Source of the DNA: Nesterenkonia sandarakina
GTDB taxonomy: Bacteria > Actinomycetota > Actinomycetes > Actinomycetales > Micrococcaceae
NCBI RefSeq assembly: GCF_013410215.1
Contig: NZ_JACCFQ010000001.1
Span: 2,046,001-2,110,000 of the forward strand
DNA length: 64,000 nt
Reading direction: 5' to 3'
The translations under genes were made by a program, and so were the position numbers. The notes under the pieces are model-generated. The model was not told the DNA's origin, did no database searches, and saw nothing but the letters and a program-made list of their open reading frames with translations. Position 1 is the stretch's first letter, and each line of letters begins with the position of its first letter. This document shows positions 40,263-48,061 of the stretch, one piece after another.

Positions 40263-41798
40263 ATGACTCTCACCTCTGCCTCTGCAGACCAGATCCCCGC
40301 CGTCGACCCCTCCGCCCCGGTCCGGGTCCGGTTCTGCCCTTCACCCACCGGCACCCCGCACGTCGGACTGATCCGCACCGCCCTGTTCAACTGGGCCTAC
40401 GCCCGGCACACCGGCGGGAAGATGATCTTCCGGATCGAAGACACCGACGCCGCCCGGGACTCCGAGGAGTCCTACCAGCAGCTGCTCGAGGCGCTGCGCT
40501 GGCTCGGCATCGACTGGGACGAGGGCGCCGAGACCGGCGGACCGCACGCCCCCTACCGGCAGTCCCAGCGCGGTGAGTTCTACGCCGAGGTGCTGGCGAA
40601 ACTGCTCGAGGCGGGTTTCATCTACGAGGCCTTCTCCACCCCGGAGGAGGTCGAGGCGCGCCACCTCGCCGCCGGCCGGGACCCGAAGCTGGGCTACGAC
40701 GGCTTTGACCGGACCCTGAGCCAGGAGCAGATCGAGGCGTTCCGGGCCGAGGGCCGTCAGCCGGTGCTGCGCTTCCGGATGCCCGATGAGGACATCAGCT
40801 TCACCGATGCGGTGCGTGGGGAGATCACCTTCGGCGCCGGCTCCACCCCTGACTTCGTGGTGGCCCGCGGGAACGGTCAGCCGCTCTACACCCTGGTGAA
40901 CCCGGTGGACGACGCCGCCATGGAGATCACCCACGTGCTGCGCGGGGAGGACCTGCTCTCCTCCACCCCGCGCCAGGTGGCGCTCTACCGGGCGCTGTAT
41001 GCCGTGGGCGTGGCCAAGCACATGCCGATCTTCGGCCACCTTCCCTACGTGATGGGGGAGGGCAACAAGAAGCTCTCCAAGCGGGACCCGGAGTCCAACC
41101 TCTTCCACCATCGGGACCGCGGCTTCGTGCCCGAGGGCCTGCTGAACTACCTGGCGCTGCTGGGCTGGTCGCTCTCCGCCGACGAGGACATCTTCACGGT
41201 CGATGAGCTCATCGAGCACTTCGACATCACCGATGTGCTCGCCAACCCGGCACGCTTCGACGTGAAGAAGGCCGAGGCCATCAACGGCACCCATATCCGC
41301 CGCCTGGAGGCCTCCGACTTCCGCGACCGCCTCATTCCATACCTGCAGGCCAGGGGCCTGCTGAGGGAGCAGCTGGACCCCGCGCAGGCCAGCATGCTCG
41401 ACGGCGCGGCCCCGCTGGTCCAGGAGCGCATCGCGCTGCTCGATGAGGGCGCAGACATGATGGCGTTCCTGTTCACCGATGACGCCGAGCTGGCCATCGA
41501 GGACAAGGCATTCAGCGGACTCGGGGATCAGGTCCTGGAGACCCTCGATGCCTCCATCGCGGCGCTCACCCCGATCGAGGATGCTCAGTGGAGCACCGAG
41601 GCCATCGAGTCGGCGCTGCGGGAGGCGCTGCTCGAGGGGCTTGAGCTGAAGCCGCGCAAGGCCTTCGGCGCGGTGCGCTCGGCGATCTCCGGGCGCCGGG
41701 TGTCTCCGCCGCTGTTTGAATCCATGGAGCTGCTGGGACGCGAGTCCTCGCTGAGCAGGCTCCGCCGCTTCCGGGAGCTCTTCGCGGCCCGAGGCTGA
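40263..41798 (+). CDS. gltX: Glutamyl-tRNA synthetase GltX
   Basis: A 511-residue class I synthetase that charges tRNA-Glu. The HIGH-type motif is [21 protein letters not shown] and the KMSKS-type motif is [11 protein letters not shown]. Other markers are [15 protein letters not shown] and [18 protein letters not shown]. The anticodon-binding domain is complete. It is probably cotranscribed with the FAH gene. tRNA-Gln and two tRNA-Glu genes follow directly, so enzyme and substrate genes are neighbours. The organism may use GltX for tRNA-Gln as well, with GatCAB, as many actinobacteria do (not visible here). Confidence 0.97.
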   Translation: MTLTSASADQIPAVDPSAPVRVRFCPSPTGTPHVGLIRTALFNWAYARHTGGKMIFRIEDTDAARDSEESYQQLLEALRWLGIDWDEGAETGGPHAPYRQSQRGEFYAEVLAKLLEAGFIYEAFSTPEEVEARHLAAGRDPKLGYDGFDRTLSQEQIEAFRAEGRQPVLRFRMPDEDISFTDAVRGEITFGAGSTPDFVVARGNGQPLYTLVNPVDDAAMEITHVLRGEDLLSSTPRQVALYRALYAVGVAKHMPIFGHLPYVMGEGNKKLSKRDPESNLFHHRDRGFVPEGLLNYLALLGWSLSADEDIFTVDELIEHFDITDVLANPARFDVKKAEAINGTHIRRLEASDFRDRLIPYLQARGLLREQLDPAQASMLDGAAPLVQERIALLDEGADMMAFLFTDDAELAIEDKAFSGLGDQVLETLDASIAALTPIEDAQWSTEAIESALREALLEGLELKPRKAFGAVRSAISGRRVSPPLFESMELLGRESSLSRLRRFRELFAARG

Positions 41799-41828
41799 GC
41801 AGCCAGCACAGGTGGCGCCGAGCTCGTT

Positions 41829-41858
41829 TTGTGCTTCGGCGCCACCCATGTGTATAGT
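41829..41858 (+). promoter_or_regulatory. Possible promoter of the tRNA cluster
   Basis: TTGTGC (41829-41834) and TATAGT (41853-41858) are 18 nt apart, about 60 nt before tRNA-Gln. A second TTGACA occurs at about 41902-41907, but it is too close to the tRNA to serve as its -35. Confidence 0.4.
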
Positions 41859-41917
41859 TGATTCCCGTTGCTGGGGGCGAAAAGTTGCCCGATGCGACGG
41901 CGTTGACAAGCAAATAA

Positions 41918-41989
41918 TGGGCTATGGTGTAATCGGCAACACAGCGGTTTCTGGTACCGTCGTTCTAGGTTCGAGTCCTAGTAGCCCAG
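41918..41989 (+). tRNA. tRNA-Gln (anticodon CTG)
   Basis: The 72-nt cloverleaf has acceptor TGGGCTA/TAGCCCA, anticodon stem GCGGT/ACCGT around loop TTCTGGT (anticodon CTG), and T arm CTAGG/CCTAG with loop TTCGAGT. The 3' CCA is not encoded. Confidence 0.95.
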
Positions 41990-42060
41990 CGGAGACCCAT
42001 TGGTGGTCTCTTACACAGCACGACCGGCCCTCGGCGACGGGGGCCAAAGCTATGAAATGC

Positions 42061-42133
42061 GGCCCCATCGTATAGCGGCCTAGTACGCTGCCCTCTCACG
42101 GCGGTAACGCGGGTTCGAATCCCGCTGGGGTCA
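42061..42133 (+). tRNA. tRNA-Glu (anticodon CTC), copy 1
   Basis: The acceptor is GGCCCCA/TGGGGTC; the anticodon loop CTCTCAC gives CTC, reading GAG; the T arm is GCGGG/CCCGC. The 3' end is followed by CGG, so CCA must be added after transcription. A CCCCGCGC/GCGCGGGG hairpin (42145-42168) follows. Confidence 0.96.
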
Positions 42134-42224
42134 CGGACGTCTGGCCCCGCGCTTCTCGGAGCGCGGGGACCCGACACTCCGCACGCACGACCCTCCCGGA
42201 TTCCGGGAGGCACAACTGAAGCAC

Positions 42225-42300
42225 GGCCCCATCGTATAGCGGCCTAGTACGCTGCCCTCTCACGGCGGTAACGCGGGTTCGAATCCCGCTGGGGTCACCA
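42225..42300 (+). tRNA. tRNA-Glu (anticodon CTC), copy 2 with encoded CCA
   Basis: The 73-nt body is identical to copy 1 by inspection, but here the CCA is encoded (42298-42300). It sits 91 nt after copy 1. A CCTCCCGGA/TCCGGGAGG hairpin (42192-42210) lies between them. A strong terminator follows. Confidence 0.96.
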
Positions 42301-42309
42301 CTGGTGATA

Positions 42310-42353
42310 AAGCAAGCGCCCGGTCTCACACGAGACCGGGCGCTTGCTTTTTC
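42310..42353 (+). terminator. Intrinsic terminator of the tRNA cluster
   Basis: An 18-bp perfect stem (42310-42327 with 42332-42349), loop ACAC, then a run of five T including the stem end. It is the strongest classical terminator in the window. Confidence 0.95.
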
Positions 42354-42354
42354 T

Positions 42355-42430
42355 CCGTTGAGCGGCGGAATCTCCGAGCATCTCATGGGCTTTTCGGCCC
42401 CAACTACTCGCAGATTCCGCCCCTCAACGG
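42355..42430. repeat. Dispersed hairpin element, copy C
   Basis: The arms 42355-42373 and 42412-42430 pair over 19 positions with one C-C mismatch. The arm reads GGAATCT opposite AGATTCC where copies A and D have GGATTCT opposite AGAATCC, a compensatory change. It directly follows the tRNA terminator. The centre has GGGCTTTTCGGCCC. Confidence 0.9.
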
Positions 42431-42466
42431 CTTTGGTGCAGCTGCGGGCGTGGGTAGCATGACGAC

Positions 42467-42520
42467 ATGCCACGCCTCGCTGACCTGGGAAGTCTGGTTC
42501 GCCGCAGCGATGCTCGCTAG
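42467..42520 (+). CDS. Possible leaderless 17-residue upstream ORF
   Basis: TAGCAT (42455-42460) stands 6 nt before ATG 42467, the same geometry as the leaderless starts elsewhere in this window. The encoded peptide is MPRLADLGSLVRRSDAR, ending in TAG 36 nt before the next gene. It may be an upstream regulatory ORF of the PH-like gene or simply mark its promoter. I recognise no family and the ORF is short enough to be chance. Confidence 0.35.
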   Translation: MPRLADLGSLVRRSDAR

Positions 42521-42555
42521 GTCAGGCAGCAGTCGCTCCCAGAAAGGCGTTCACC

Positions 42556-43110
42556 ATGGATGAGACTATCCGCACCGTCAGTCACCCGCAGCGGCCCGTG
42601 TACTGGCTGATCTACGGCCTCATGGGGTGGACGGCCGCGATCACCGTGGTCGTCTCCTTCACGTCCCAGGACTCCTCTGTGCAGGGCTCGGTCCTCGCCG
42701 TCGTCGGCTTGGCGCTGGTAGCGGTGCTCCTGGTGGGTGTCATCAAAGTGCTCGTGGTGCACACACGGGCCAGCGTGGAGGAGGGCCTGACGCTCTCCGT
42801 GGGCCCGTTCGTCTCCCGCACGCTCCCCTGGGAGGCGATCCAGTCCATCGAGAAGGCCCCCACCGGGGGCGCGATGGACGTGGGGTGGAAATGGCTGGGG
42901 CCGGGTCGAATCGGGTACCTGGCCGGTGCTGAGAACGTGCTGGTCAAGACCAATGCGGACTTCCGGAGACAGGTCCTTCAGGGAGAGGTCACCGTGGAGG
43001 GCCGGCAGAAGCTTGCGGAATGGTACTTCGTGTCGGTTCCGGAGTCTGAGCTGACGGCGCAGCGCCTGAACCGGATGCGTGAGAGCTCAGACTCCCCACC
43101 CACAGGTTGA
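42556..43110 (+). CDS. Two-helix membrane protein with PH-like cytoplasmic domain
   Basis: A 184-residue protein with an N-terminal polar stretch, membrane segments at about 15-35 and 44-67, and a beta-rich C-terminal domain (LTLSVGPFVSRTLPWEAIQSIEK, then GRIGYLAGAENVLVKT). This layout resembles bacterial PH-domain membrane proteins, but the assignment is uncertain and the function unknown. AAAGG precedes the ATG. Its stop codon lies in the left arm of hairpin element copy D, so the element's insertion may have reset the C-terminus. It converges with the yetF-like gene. Confidence 0.6.
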   Translation: MDETIRTVSHPQRPVYWLIYGLMGWTAAITVVVSFTSQDSSVQGSVLAVVGLALVAVLLVGVIKVLVVHTRASVEEGLTLSVGPFVSRTLPWEAIQSIEKAPTGGAMDVGWKWLGPGRIGYLAGAENVLVKTNADFRRQVLQGEVTVEGRQKLAEWYFVSVPESELTAQRLNRMRESSDSPPTG

Positions 43111-43177
43111 GGGGCGGATTCTGCGTGCATCTCATGGGCTTTTCGGCCCAGAATGCTCGTAGAATCCGCCCCTCAAC
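43106..43177. repeat. Dispersed hairpin element, copy D
   Basis: GTTGAGGGGCGGATTCT (43106-43122) pairs perfectly with 43161-43177. The centre contains CTCATGGGCTTTTCGGCCC, nearly the same as copy C. The TGA of the upstream gene (43108-43110) is part of the left arm. It lies between convergent genes. Confidence 0.92.
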
Positions 43178-43198
43178 GGGAAAAGGGTGGCGGGTGGG

Positions 43199-43732
43199 TC
43201 AGTCGTCCTCGGCCCGGCCGGTGAAGGTGAGCACCGAGGAGCCGTCTCCGAGCTGGTCATCGCCGATGACCACCAGGCCGCCGTTCTGCTCCAGGATCAC
43301 CGCCGAGACCTCGCCCATGGATCCGCGCGAGGAGTTCCGCACCGCGGTGTGCACGTCATCCTCGACCAGCTGGTGCTTGCGCAGCGCCTTCCGCTGGAAT
43401 TTGCCCTGGTAGTAGATCAGCACCGGGGGCGCATCCAGGAGTCGGCGCATCTTCGGTGAGCGTCCCCGCGCCCAGGCCAGCAGCCACTGCAGCAGCACCA
43501 GCAGGGCCAGCGTGAGCAGCGCCTGGGCCAGCGGGACATCCACAGCGGTGAGCACACGCCCGAAGGCCGAACCGATGGTGACCGCCACGATGAAGTCCAG
43601 CGGGGTCATATTCGCCATGGTGCGCGGCCCGGAGAGCCGGAGGATGAAGAGAAGCGCGAGGTAGCCCGCGGTCAGGGTGATGACGGTGTGCAGGATCGGG
43701 TCCCACCCGTCCCAGTATTGAGTGATGTCCAT
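43199..43732 (-). CDS. YetF/DUF421 membrane protein
   Basis: A 177-residue protein with three N-terminal membrane helices (GYLALLFILRLSGPRTMANMTPLDFIVAVTIGSAFG and following) and a cytoplasmic alpha/beta domain (LDAPPVLIYYQGKFQRKALRKHQLVEDDVHTAVR). This is the standard DUF421 plan; Bacillus relatives (YetF, YdfS) have been linked to spore or membrane functions, but the biochemical role is unknown. It is on the same strand as, and 25 nt downstream of, the sortase gene. Confidence 0.88.
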   Translation of the reverse strand: MDITQYWDGWDPILHTVITLTAGYLALLFILRLSGPRTMANMTPLDFIVAVTIGSAFGRVLTAVDVPLAQALLTLALLVLLQWLLAWARGRSPKMRRLLDAPPVLIYYQGKFQRKALRKHQLVEDDVHTAVRNSSRGSMGEVSAVILEQNGGLVVIGDDQLGDGSSVLTFTGRAEDD

Positions 43733-43757
43733 CGGGCGACCCTGTCACCTCACAGGG

Positions 43758-44516
43758 TCAGTGTCCACCGGGGTCCTCGACCGGGACGGCGAAGACGATG
43801 TGGTTGTCCTCGTGGCTTCCCGCATCGACGTCGAAGAGACCGGTGCAGGTGATCAGGCGCAGCTCATCTTCGGGGATCGCTCCGAAGACCTCTCGGGTGG
43901 GGAAGTCATCCTTGGGGAAGACCTCGGTGTGCTCCACCCGGTAGTGGTGGACCTCGCCCTCGGCGTCGGTGACCTCCACCTCATCGCCGGGCTGCATCTG
44001 GACCAGGCGGTGGAACACTGCGGGACCAGTGGTGGAGTCCAGGTGTCCGGCGATCACGGTGGGTCCACGTCCGCCGGGCATGCCGCCGCCCTCGAACCAG
44101 CCCACCTCGCTGTAGTCCTCGGGCACCTCCATGGTCCCGTCCTGGTTGATGCCCAGATCGATCAGAGACTCGTCGACGTCGATCGAGGGGATGCGCACCT
44201 CTGCCGGTGGGACTCCGGACTCGGCTGAGCCGCTGCCCGGCGCCGAGCTGCCCGGTGCGGAATTGTTCGACGCGGGGGGACTGGAAGATGAGCTCGATGG
44301 CGCTGCTGGTGAGCTTGACGCTGAAGAGCCTGCTTCCGACGACGACGACGGCGCCGCATCGACCGTCGAGCTCGCCGGCTCCGGCTCAGAGGCCGTGCTC
44401 GAGGACCCAGGCGTGCCGCAGGCGCTGAGTCCCAGCCCCAGCGCCAGGGCGGCGGCCACCCCGAGGGGCAGCCGCCGAACCCTGACGTCAGGGAGCCGTT
44501 GAAGGCCTCGGGTCAC
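43758..44516 (-). CDS. Class F-type sortase with lipoprotein signal
   Basis: A 252-residue protein. The N-terminus has basic residues, a hydrophobic stretch and LSAC (Cys about 33), a lipobox, so it is probably lipid-anchored. A ~70-residue Ser/Ala/Pro linker leads to the sortase barrel (EVRIPSIDVDESLIDLG, about 106-122). The catalytic His is in VIAGHLDS (about H158) and the Cys in LITCTG (about C224). The Arg usual in the segment after the Cys is not evident (FDVDAGSHEDNHIVFA). The start overlaps the CHRD gene by 4 nt, making that protein the likely partner or substrate. Confidence 0.85.
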   Translation of the reverse strand: MTRGLQRLPDVRVRRLPLGVAAALALGLGLSACGTPGSSSTASEPEPASSTVDAAPSSSSEAGSSASSSPAAPSSSSSSPPASNNSAPGSSAPGSGSAESGVPPAEVRIPSIDVDESLIDLGINQDGTMEVPEDYSEVGWFEGGGMPGGRGPTVIAGHLDSTTGPAVFHRLVQMQPGDEVEVTDAEGEVHHYRVEHTEVFPKDDFPTREVFGAIPEDELRLITCTGLFDVDAGSHEDNHIVFAVPVEDPGGH

Positions 44517-45229
44517 GAGGTCTGGCTGCGGCGCACCAGCATGAAGGCGCTGGCTCCTGCCAGTGCCAGCACGCCGGCCCCGGCGAAGACGCCGATCGGA
44601 GCCGAGGACTGCTGCATGCCGCCGCCGCCGGTCTCCACACCGTCCAGCGGAACCTGCATCAGCTGTCCGCGGACCACACCGTCGGTGAACTCCTCGGTGT
44701 GGGAGTCACCGGTGAAGCCGGCCGGGTTGGCCTCGATCTCGGCGAGGCTGAATCCTTCGCCGGTGTCGGCGCCGTCGTCGCCTTCAACCCCGGTCATGAA
44801 GGGACCCTGCATGCAGCCGGTGGAGGTGCGTGGCTCGTCACCGATGGGCTCTGGATCCGGGAAGGCCAGGCGCGGCGGACCGGGTTCCCCGGCTGCGGCC
44901 TCATGGATGTGCGTGGCGGTCAGCGCTGGGCTCTCGTAGCCGCCGGTGACCCCTTCGAGTGTGATCTCGTAACAGATGACCTCTTCCTCTGAATTGATCC
45001 AGAACATGAAGTCGCCCGTCGCGCCCTCCTCACCCGGAGAGACCTCGCCGTCGGAGTTGATGACCTCGTCAGGAGTTGCCATGACCGTGTAGGCGCTGGT
45101 GAACTCCTCGGGCCATTCGACCTCGCTGCCGGCCTCGGTGCTGGCGTGGGCCATGGTGGGGGAGAGCAGCAGGACTGCTGCGCCCAGGGTGGCGCCGGCG
45201 CCGATGGTTCTGCGTCGTGATGTCGTCAT
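44513..45229 (-). CDS. Secreted CHRD-domain protein with C-terminal membrane anchor
   Basis: A 238-residue protein with a signal peptide (basic MTTSRRR, hydrophobic core, cleavage near AHAS, about 30). A CHRD-type domain follows, with VICYEITLEGV, ATHIHEAAAGEPGPP and DGVVRGQLMQVPLDGV. The C-terminus is a Gly-rich linker, a hydrophobic helix (about 211-231) and a basic VRRSQTS tail, like a cell-wall sorting signal, but no LPXTG motif is visible. It is coupled to the sortase gene (ATGA-type overlap) and divergent from an ECF sigma factor. Its function is unknown. Confidence 0.82.
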   Translation of the reverse strand: MTTSRRRTIGAGATLGAAVLLLSPTMAHASTEAGSEVEWPEEFTSAYTVMATPDEVINSDGEVSPGEEGATGDFMFWINSEEEVICYEITLEGVTGGYESPALTATHIHEAAAGEPGPPRLAFPDPEPIGDEPRTSTGCMQGPFMTGVEGDDGADTGEGFSLAEIEANPAGFTGDSHTEEFTDGVVRGQLMQVPLDGVETGGGGMQQSSAPIGVFAGAGVLALAGASAFMLVRRSQTS

Positions 45230-45420
45230 CGTGGGTGACTCCTTCGAGAACTGTGGGAGGCCGAATTTCGGCCCGCCACTTCGTAATACTGATCACAGCG
45301 CCTCGGCGTTCACGGTTTCCGGAACAAACTTTCTGCTCTCAGCGAGGCCCGGTCCGCGCTGTGTATCGTGGAGCCTGAGGGTCACACTTTCGACGTCCAG
45401 GTCGAGAGACCGGATGAGAA

Positions 45421-45966
45421 GTGATGGAGGCGGCTGAGCGGATGCGCACTGAACCGCAGGCGGGCCTGGGTATCCCCACCATCGAATCCGCCTACGACCA
45501 GCACGCCCCCGCGCTGCTCGGGTTCGCGACCAAGGCGCTGCAGGATCGTGGCGCCGCTGAGGAATGCGTCCAAGAGACCTTCGTGCGGGCCTGGCAGGCC
45601 CTGGACCGCTTCGACCCCGAGCGCTCGAGCCTGCGCAACTGGCTCTTCGCGATCGCGCGCAACGTGGTCCGCGATGAGTTCCGCGCCCGGCGGCGGATCC
45701 CGATCCCGATGGAGCCGGAGATCACACAGATCGATGCGCCTGATCCTGTGGTCGTGGATCCCGCCCAGACTATGATGCTCATCGACGCCCTGGGGACCAT
45801 CAGCGCCGAGCATGCCGAGATGGTCGTGGCCGTCCACGTGCTGGGCTTCAACTACGCAGAACTCTCAGAGGCGCTGCAGGTGCCCGTGCCCACCCTGCGC
45901 ACCCGCACCTACTATGGCCTGCGAGCCCTTCGCCGCGCGATCGAAGAGATGGAAGGTGAGTCATGA
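45421..45966 (+). CDS. ECF RNA polymerase sigma factor
   Basis: A protein of 181 residues with the two-domain ECF plan. Region 2 has YDQHAPALLGFATKALQDRGAAEECVQETFVRAWQALDRFD and SSLRNWLFAIARNVVRDEFRARRR; region 4 has YAELSEALQVPVPTLRTRTYYGLRALRRAI. The start could be GTG 45421, ATG 45424 or ATG 45442; none has a strong ribosome site. It overlaps the following anti-sigma gene by 4 nt. It is divergent from the CHRD-sortase pair, which may belong to its regulon (inference). GGAAC at 45321-45325 resembles an ECF -35 element. Confidence 0.92.
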   Translation: MMEAAERMRTEPQAGLGIPTIESAYDQHAPALLGFATKALQDRGAAEECVQETFVRAWQALDRFDPERSSLRNWLFAIARNVVRDEFRARRRIPIPMEPEITQIDAPDPVVVDPAQTMMLIDALGTISAEHAEMVVAVHVLGFNYAELSEALQVPVPTLRTRTYYGLRALRRAIEEMEGES

Positions 45967-46940
45967 GTGCACATCACGACGACACCGACCCCAGGGGAGG
46001 CCCGGATCCTGCGTCGCAGCGGCGCGCGGAGCTGCTCGGCGCGGCGGCGGCCGATGATCTCAGCCCTGCGGAGCGTCAGGAACTCGACGCGATGTGCGCG
46101 GAGGACCCGATGCTCGCCCAGGAGCTTCGCGAGCTGCGCGAGATCAGCGCAGCGCTGCCAGGCAGCCTCGACGCCTGGAGCCAGGCGCAGCCGCCGGAGT
46201 CCCTGCGGGAGAGGGTGATCGCCGAGGTCACCGCCCGAGAGTCGCAGCGTGACGGAGCCGGCCGCGCTCCCGCTCAGCCGGACCGTAACGCCGCATCGCA
46301 GGGCGCACCACAGGGCGCCGAGCCGGACGACGCCGAACCGGGGTTCGCCAAGCGGCGCGACGCCGAGCGGAAGCAGTCTGCGCAGCACGCTGAGGAACAG
46401 TCAGTTCAGCCCACCCTGCAGCAGACCCGCCGCGGCGCCCACGGGGCCGCCGCACCATCGCGCCGCCGGTCACGGCTGCGGCAGAGCCTCGCACTGGCCG
46501 CCTGCGTGGCGCTGGGCGTGGCCGGGACCCTCGGCGTGCAGGCGATCCTGGACGCCGACTCAGACGCCGAGGACCCAGACGAGGCCGACGTCCTGGTGGC
46601 CGAAGAACCGCTGGGACCGCCCGGGGAGCTCGGTTCGCAGGAGCCGGTGAGCTTCACCGACCCCAGCGCCGGCGTCGTCGTCGACGGCTCCCTGATCGCC
46701 CACACCTGGGGCACCGAGACCGTGCTGCTGATCGACGGGCTCCCCGTCGGGGAGACGTTCACCGTGGTGCTCATCGGGGAGGACGGCCAGGAGATCGAGT
46801 CCGGCTCCTTCCTGGGCTCCGAAGTCCCGGTGGACTGTCGGATGAACGGTGCGGTGCTGCGCGAGGACGTTGCGCGCCTGGAGATCCGTGACGAGACCGG
46901 CGGCGAGGTCACCGCGGCGGCGCTTCCGGACGTCGAATGA
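45963..46940 (+). CDS. RskA-like anti-sigma factor
   Basis: A 325-residue single-pass membrane protein. The cytoplasmic N-terminal domain (about 18-92: RRAELLGAAAADDLSPAERQEL, then ELREISAALPGSL) resembles RskA-type anti-sigma domains. There is no HxxxCxxC zinc motif. A long Gln/Ala/Arg-rich linker leads to the membrane helix at about 175-196, and the extracytoplasmic domain (about 220-325) has an RskA-like beta fold (GTETVLLIDGLPVGETFTVVLI). It is coupled to the sigma factor and overlaps thiL by 4 nt. Release by regulated proteolysis is expected from the family. Confidence 0.85.
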   Translation: MSAHHDDTDPRGGPDPASQRRAELLGAAAADDLSPAERQELDAMCAEDPMLAQELRELREISAALPGSLDAWSQAQPPESLRERVIAEVTARESQRDGAGRAPAQPDRNAASQGAPQGAEPDDAEPGFAKRRDAERKQSAQHAEEQSVQPTLQQTRRGAHGAAAPSRRRSRLRQSLALAACVALGVAGTLGVQAILDADSDAEDPDEADVLVAEEPLGPPGELGSQEPVSFTDPSAGVVVDGSLIAHTWGTETVLLIDGLPVGETFTVVLIGEDGQEIESGSFLGSEVPVDCRMNGAVLREDVARLEIRDETGGEVTAAALPDVE

Positions 46941-48022
46941 CGCCCACCCGGAACCAGGACGGCCCCGCCAGCGTGGGGGAGTCCGGGGAGGACGCGGTCC
47001 TCGCCGTGATCCTCCAGGAGCTCGGTGAGCTCGGCAGCCCCGCCACTGAGCTGGCAGAACTCACCCTGGCCCCCGGCGACGACGCCGCCGTGCTGGAGCT
47101 GCCCCAGGACGGCGCCCCTGCCCGGATCGTGCTGACCATGGACACGCTGAGCCAGGATGAGGACTTTCGTGCCAGCTGGTGGAGCCGTCAGGACCAGGCC
47201 GCAGTGATGGGCCGCGCCGTCGGGCTCAAGGCCGCCGCACAGAACCTCTCCGATCTCAACGCCATGGCCGCGACACCGGTGGCGCTGCTGGTCAGCCTCA
47301 CCCTGCCTGCGGCCACCCCGCTGGACTGGGTGCGCGGGTTCTACCGCGGACTGGCGGAGGCGGTGCGCCGCACCGGGGCAGAGCACTGCCGGATCGCCGG
47401 AGGCGACCTGGGTTCCGGCCCTGGGATCTCGGTGACCCTGACCGCGGTCGGCCGTCTCCCCGCAGGACGCCCCGCGCTGCGCCGCACCGGGGCCCGCCCG
47501 GGGGACCAGCTCGCCGTCTCCGGCCCGCTGGGCGCGGCGGCGGCTGGTCTGGCGCTGCTCGAGGCCGGGGTCTCCGCCGACACACCAGAGCTGGCCCGGC
47601 TTCGCGATGCCCAGATCGCCCCGGCCCCGCGACTGGGCACCGGCATCGACGCGGTGACCGCCGGTGCCACCGCCGGGATGGACCTCTCCGACGGGCTGCT
47701 GCGCGACGCGCAGCGCCTCGCGCGGGCCTCGGCGGTGCGGGTGCAGCTGCATGAACCGGACCTCGCCGAGCAGGCCGCGGCCCTGCACCCGGCGACTCTC
47801 GCCCTGGGTCTCGCCCCGCAGCAGGCCCAGGAGCGGGCGCTGCATTGGGTCGCCGCCGGGGGAGAGGATTATGAGCTGCTGGCCAGCTTCCCGGCAGATG
47901 CCGCGCTGCCAGAGGGTTTCTTGAAGGTCGGCGAGATCCTCCCCGCGGCGTCGCGCGCAGAACCCGGCGCAGCACCCCTGCCGCAGAACCCGGGTCAGAC
48001 GCCGATGGCGCCCGCGAGGTGA
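46937..48022 (+). CDS. thiL: Thiamine-monophosphate kinase ThiL
   Basis: A 361-residue ATP-dependent kinase making thiamine diphosphate, the cofactor of IlvB above. It has the PurM-like two-domain fold. Motifs are GDDAAVLELP, the metal-binding VLTMDTLSQDEDFR, VGLKAAAQNLSDLNAMAATPVALLVSL, RIAGGDLGSG and AGMDLSDGLLRDAQRLA. The C-terminal tail is Ala/Pro-rich and longer than usual. The start overlaps the anti-sigma stop. The stop lies in the loop of a hairpin shared with the convergent gene. Confidence 0.94.
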   Translation: MTPTRNQDGPASVGESGEDAVLAVILQELGELGSPATELAELTLAPGDDAAVLELPQDGAPARIVLTMDTLSQDEDFRASWWSRQDQAAVMGRAVGLKAAAQNLSDLNAMAATPVALLVSLTLPAATPLDWVRGFYRGLAEAVRRTGAEHCRIAGGDLGSGPGISVTLTAVGRLPAGRPALRRTGARPGDQLAVSGPLGAAAAGLALLEAGVSADTPELARLRDAQIAPAPRLGTGIDAVTAGATAGMDLSDGLLRDAQRLARASAVRVQLHEPDLAEQAAALHPATLALGLAPQQAQERALHWVAAGGEDYELLASFPADAALPEGFLKVGEILPAASRAEPGAAPLPQNPGQTPMAPAR

Positions 48023-48038
48023 TCCTCACGAGCGCCAT
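48005..48038. terminator. Hairpin between convergent thiL and UDP-glucose dehydrogenase genes
   Basis: ATGGCGC (48005-48011) pairs with GCGCCAT (48032-48038), with an inner GAGG/CCTC helix. The thiL TGA is in the loop. It may serve as a terminator for both directions. Confidence 0.45.
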
Positions 48039-48061
48039 CGATGATCGTGGCTGGGATTCGC

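Noticed and set aside
41965-42473. Minus-strand open frames over the tRNA-Glu genes with a repeated SGIRTRVTAVRGQRTRPLYDG segment
   Set aside because: This is the reverse complement of the two identical tRNA genes, a well-known false protein pattern. Neither frame has a ribosome site.
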